Shown here: in pieces, positions 60,598 to 64,000 of the stretch
Layout: the number at the start of each line of letters is the position of its first letter
Numbering within the stretch: the stretch's first letter is position 1
Program-made: the position numbers and the translations under genes
The notes under the pieces: generated by a model
The model's input: the letters and a program-made list of their open reading frames with translations, nothing else
Told to the model about the DNA's origin: nothing
The model's database searches: none
Assembly: GCA_007258455.2 (NCBI GenBank)
Contig: VDFB02000002.1
Location: 167,283 to 231,282 of the forward strand
Source of the DNA: Sequoia sempervirens
Lineage: Eukaryota; Streptophyta; Pinopsida; Cupressales; Cupressaceae
DNA length: 64,000 bases
Direction of reading: 5' to 3'

Positions 60598-62202
60598 ATG
60601 GATATTCCACCGCTTTCTTGGTACTCTCTGCTCCTTACTGCTGCTTCACTTTTATTCTTTTATCTATGGAGAAGGGAGAGTCAGACAAGGCTTCATCTTC
60701 CCCCAGGACCTCCTGCTTGGCCTATTGTTGGAAACCTCTTTCAGGTGGGAAAAAGGCCTCACGAATCTCTGTTTGGCCTCTCTGTGAAATACGGCCCACT
60801 CATAGCTCTGCGCTTGGGCATGAAAACAACAGTCATCGTCTCCTCTCCTGCCACGGCCAAGGAGGTCCTTAAAACGCACGACGACATCTTCGCGGGGCGG
60901 TCGGTATTAGAAGCAGTCAAGTCCCTTTCCCATCACAAGTCCTCGCTAGTTTGGGGCGAATACGGCCCTTACTGGCGCCATCTACGACGCATTTCAACTG
61001 TCGAGCTTTTCAGCCAAAAAAGACTGGATGCTCTGCAACACCTCAGAAGAGATCAAGTGTTTCGCACGACTCGACTCATTTTCCAGGAGAAGGAAAAGAT
61101 TGTGGATATTGGGCAGACGGTGTTCTGCACGTCTTTGAATTTGTTAGGCAACATGATCTTCAGCACAAGTGTCTTCGATCCGCACAATCCAGCTTCTGCT
61201 GAGCTCAAAGATACCGTCTGGAAATTAATGAAACTCATCGGAAAGCCCAATATGGCGGACTTTTTTCCCTTTCTCCGGTTCTTCGACCCCCAGGGCGTGT
61301 CCCGTGAGATGGCCATGCATTTCAGGGCGTTGTATGACTTCGCTGATACGTTCATACAGAAAAGGCTTTCCACCACCAGCCAAAGCGTTGAGCGAAACGA
61401 TTCCGAGAAGGATTTTCTAGATGTTCTGCTGGATTCCAGAAGCGAAGATTTCACTCTCGTTGGTATTCGAGCCTTCATAGGCGTGAGTAATACTGCAAAG
61501 ATTTATTTCTTAAAAGGTTTATAAATCTCTGATATTTTTGAGGTCTCTAATTGTTATGTTTAATTTCAGGAATTGTTTGTTGCGGGTACTGAAACAGCCA
61601 CTACAACAATAGAATGGGCCATGGCAGAATTCATTCGCAATCCGCAGAAATTAAACCGACTCCGACAGGAATTGGACGAAGTAGTTGGTTACAACAGAAG
61701 AGTGGAAGAATCTGATGTAGATCGTCTATTTTATCTCCATGCAGCCGTGAAGGAAATATTCCGATTGCACCCGGCCGTTCCATTGCTGCTTCCACACAAA
61801 GCCGAAAGCTCCTGTGACATCGGGGGATTTGTGATACCCAAAGACAGCCAGGTGATAGTGAACGCTTGGGCAATTGGGAGGGACCCTTCAATTTGGAAAA
61901 ATCCTTTGGAATTTATGCCGGAGAGATTTTTGGAGGGAGAGAATAGCAAGATGGAATACAGGGGACAAAACTTTGAATTAATTCCATTCGGAGAGGGAAG
62001 AAGAATTTGTCCGGCGCTTCCTTTAGCGAGCCGTATGGTTCATATTGTTTTGGCTTCTTTACTTCATTCATTTGAGTGGAAACTTCCAGACAGGAAGAGA
62101 TGTGAGCTGATGGATATGACAGACATAACTGACGAATTTGGAATTACCTTCAAAGAGTTTAATGTAATCCCCATACCACGTCTTCCAAATCATATGTATT
62201 AG
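60598..62202 (+). CDS. Cytochrome P450, A-type, CYP76-like (two exons)
   Basis: Exon 1 is 60598-61482 and exon 2 is 61570-62202. The 87-bp phase-0 intron starts GTGAGT and ends TTTCAG. The 505-residue product has the usual length for plant microsomal P450s. Seen in order: membrane anchor (residues 9-24), proline hinge LPPGPPAWP (34-42), C-helix WRHLR (126-130), I-helix oxygen-binding AGTET (300-304), ExxR as EIFR (357-360), PERF (412-415), and heme loop FGEGRRICPA with Cys 442. The residue after CP is Ala where Gly is usual. The wording (DDIFAGRS, HHKSSLVWGEYGPYWR) resembles CYP76-like members of the CYP71 clan, which oxidise terpenoids and other specialised metabolites on the ER with NADPH-P450 reductase. 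The substrate cannot be told. An in-frame ATG at 60547 would add 17 residues and is less likely. No break is seen. Confidence 0.93.
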
Positions 62203-62234
62203 ATATCCTCGACATGTGTATTGTATGTTAAATT

Positions 62235-62240
62235 AATAAA
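62235..62240 (+). terminator. Poly(A) signal of the P450
   Basis: AATAAA 33 bases after the stop codon, the canonical near-upstream element position in a plant 3' UTR, though close to the stop. Confidence 0.5.
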
Positions 62241-63164
62241 CTGGAACCATAGTCGCTAAAGTCAATTAGCTAAATTGGAGTAGCTAATTATGTCTAATGC
62301 CCAAATCATAATCTACAGTTTATCTGAAGCTAGCTTTTTTATAGCTCAAATATGTAATGGTTCTAATCTGAATCAAATATCTGAAAGTTTCTAGACTTTG
62401 TAATTATCAGAAATTTTGGATGGTTTGCCTATTCAAACGCAATTATGCGCATTTTATATATATTAAAATATGTTTCAGTCTTATAGCCTTTTATAAGAAA
62501 AAGTCTCTAAAGGATGTGTCTCACAAAATGATGCAATATATATGTTTTTAATCATCAAAATTGTAGTTTATATCCTAGTATAAAGGGGTAAGAGGAGTAT
62601 TATAACCAGTGCAAAGGATTATAGTGAAGTTCGATAGACTACAAGATAAATAAATTAAAGTATATACACATAATCATTCATCACATCTTATAATAACGAG
62701 TACATACACATAATCATTTTATATTTGTAGTACATCAATATTAATATCTCAATACATGTTCACCTCTCATTTATATCCTTCTTACATATAATCCATCTCA
62801 ACTATATTGTTATTGTATCTCTATCTCATATAGCTCTCATCTATCTTCTATATATTCACTCCTCATATCTTCTTATCTAATCTATCTAATATGCATATTG
62901 TTACATATATGAATGTCTTCCTCTTCTTTGTTATGACCCTTAGGTTTTGTTGTATATTAGTAGTAATTTTTGCATTTAATTTTCAATGGCTTTATTCTTG
63001 GCAATCTTGCTCAATGTGTGTTTCTTTATGTTGCCAACCCATAGAGCTCTTATGGGTTTTCACCATTAGCCTCCATTAGGAAAGAAATTAAGGTTTTGAT
63101 CCTAACGGGAGTCAAGTGGCTCTATCCTTCCAACACACTATTTGAATTTAGCCAATGATAATAA
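62241..63164. other. Intergenic DNA after the P450
   Basis: AT-rich. A short direct repeat of the block ACATACACATAATCATT-like sequence occurs near 62659 and 62701. No gene. Confidence 0.5.
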
Positions 63165-63250
63165 GGGTGAAGCATCAAGATCTCCTACAAGGTCACCCGT
63201 TTGAGTACTACTTTTAGTCAAGTGCATTGAATGATGGAGTCTCCCTACAA
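63165..63250 (-). pseudogene. 5S rRNA-derived fragment, copy 1 (possibly Cassandra-type)
   Basis: Read on the minus strand, AGTAGTACTCAAACGGGTGACC corresponds, with few changes, to the internal-promoter end of plant 5S rRNA (AGTAGTACT, then GGGTGACCT). The match extends on both sides: GACTCCATCATTCAATGCACTTG against the AACTCCGAAGTTAAGCGTGCTTG region, and ...GATGCTTCACCC against the 3' GTTGCATCCC end. Too diverged to be a working 5S gene. Cassandra retrotransposons carry 5S sequence in their LTRs, so an old Cassandra LTR is one explanation. Confidence 0.5.
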
Positions 63251-63508
63251 GACCAAGTCAACTTAGCTTGCTATCCCATGTGTACAATCTATAGCAAGTG
63301 TTGTGCCTTATGAATTTATCTTTATTTATTTCATTTGGCTCATCTAATGACATGTAGGGTGTTATTATTCATAATTTAAGATTTAACTGCATATATTTTT
63401 AGTCAAACTCATTCACCCATATTTCTTGAGTAGTAATACACACAAATTCATATCTCATGAGCATGAATGGCTAAATTATCACTCATTACATCTGAGTAAT
63501 TCTCATAG

Positions 63509-63580
63509 GGGTGAAGTATGATGAGTTATAAGAGGTCACCCATTTGTGCTTTGAGTGAAATAAATGTGGCTCAATTGGGG
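63509..63580 (-). pseudogene. 5S rRNA-derived fragment, copy 2 (more diverged)
   Basis: The GGGTGAAG...GAGGTCACCCATTTG run parallels copy 1 at the same spacing, 344 bases downstream and in the same orientation. Similarity fades after the GGTCACCC block. Confidence 0.35.
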
Positions 63581-64000
63581 AATGTAATGGTACCATGATG
63601 ATCAATGGGGTAATAGATTAGATATATGTTTAAATTAATTTTATTTTGAATTCGAATGCATAAGATTACTTTCTTGAGCTATGACTATTAATATAATAAA
63701 CTAAAAATTATGTGTAAGTGTCCAGGTCTATTACCAATGGGAACCAAGGTCACATGGTAAACCTAATTGTGTTTAGCTAGTTAATCCAACCCTAGTTCAT
63801 ATGGAAGAACTAAGGTCACGCGTGTTTTAGATTTTGTTATTGTAATGTGAATGTGTTTCTTAAGTGATGAGAAATTATTGTAATTTCTTATATGGATTTA
63901 ATGTTGTATGGTTTAAATTGTGTTAAAGGATCTTAGGTTGAAAAGAAAGGTCAATTAAGTGGTTAATTTTGAAGTACCTTTCTTAGGGGTTTTTAAATGG
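63581..64000. other. Intergenic DNA to window end
   Basis: No feature seen. Confidence 0.5.

Noticed and set aside
1..64000. tRNA genes, intact rRNA genes
   Set aside because: None recognised by eye; only 5S-like decayed fragments at the right edge.

Overview
The window looks like nuclear DNA of a seed plant, most likely a gymnosperm with a large, repeat-filled genome. The reasons are an intron-containing A-type plant cytochrome P450 with conifer-like wording, plant-specific transposon families (CACTA/TNP2 with DUF4218 and DUF4216, Tat-like Ty3/gypsy, Copia) and very large nested, decayed elements. Species cannot be fixed from the sequence alone. There is one convincing host gene, a CYP76-like P450 at 60598-62202 (+), and a fragment of a close paralogue at 5098-5441.

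Most of the window is one nested transposon complex. A Ty3/gypsy element spans 7940-57556. It is flanked by the perfect 5-bp target duplication TGGAT (7935-7939 and 57557-57561) and its ends form the inverted repeat TGTTG...CAACA. Its two direct repeats (LTRs) are each about 7.5 kb once later insertions are removed: left LTR 7940-9341 plus 35152-41329, right LTR 49287-57556. The internal 41330-49286 carries decayed gag and pol. The pol order is protease, a second Tat-type RNase H, reverse transcriptase, a degenerate gypsy RNase H, integrase. Each LTR holds a long coding region of roughly 1,380 codons (36061-40203 and 51496-55612) upstream of the LTR TATA box, so the coding region lies in U3.

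The left LTR was later split by a 25.8-kb CACTA element (9342-35151; TSD TGA, mutated to TAA on the left). Inside it are a TNP2-type transposase pseudogene (10160-14810), a shrunken Copia element (15271-16710), a 787-bp terminal-inverted-repeat element (16722-17508), a minus-strand diverged homologue of the LTR-encoded protein (18354-20949), inverted arrays of about 180-bp units (21517-23170 and 33955-34722), a purine/pyrimidine tract, a minisatellite, and a multi-exon gene remnant (27340-30960) with a triplicated exon-intron module. The right LTR was split by a 782-bp sister of the 787-bp element (56620-57401; TSD ACAT). Its empty site survives in the left LTR.

The flanks (1-7934 and 57562-64000) hold the P450 fragment, a 936-bp terminal-inverted-repeat element, small dispersed repeats, the P450 gene with a tandem duplication in its promoter, and two 5S-rRNA-like fragments near the right edge. 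The repeats shared by the two flanks suggest an old local duplication of the P450 region, later separated by the retrotransposon complex. The most unusual content is the U3-encoded protein family and the pol domain order. All structural calls were made by reading and by-eye alignment; no database search was run.
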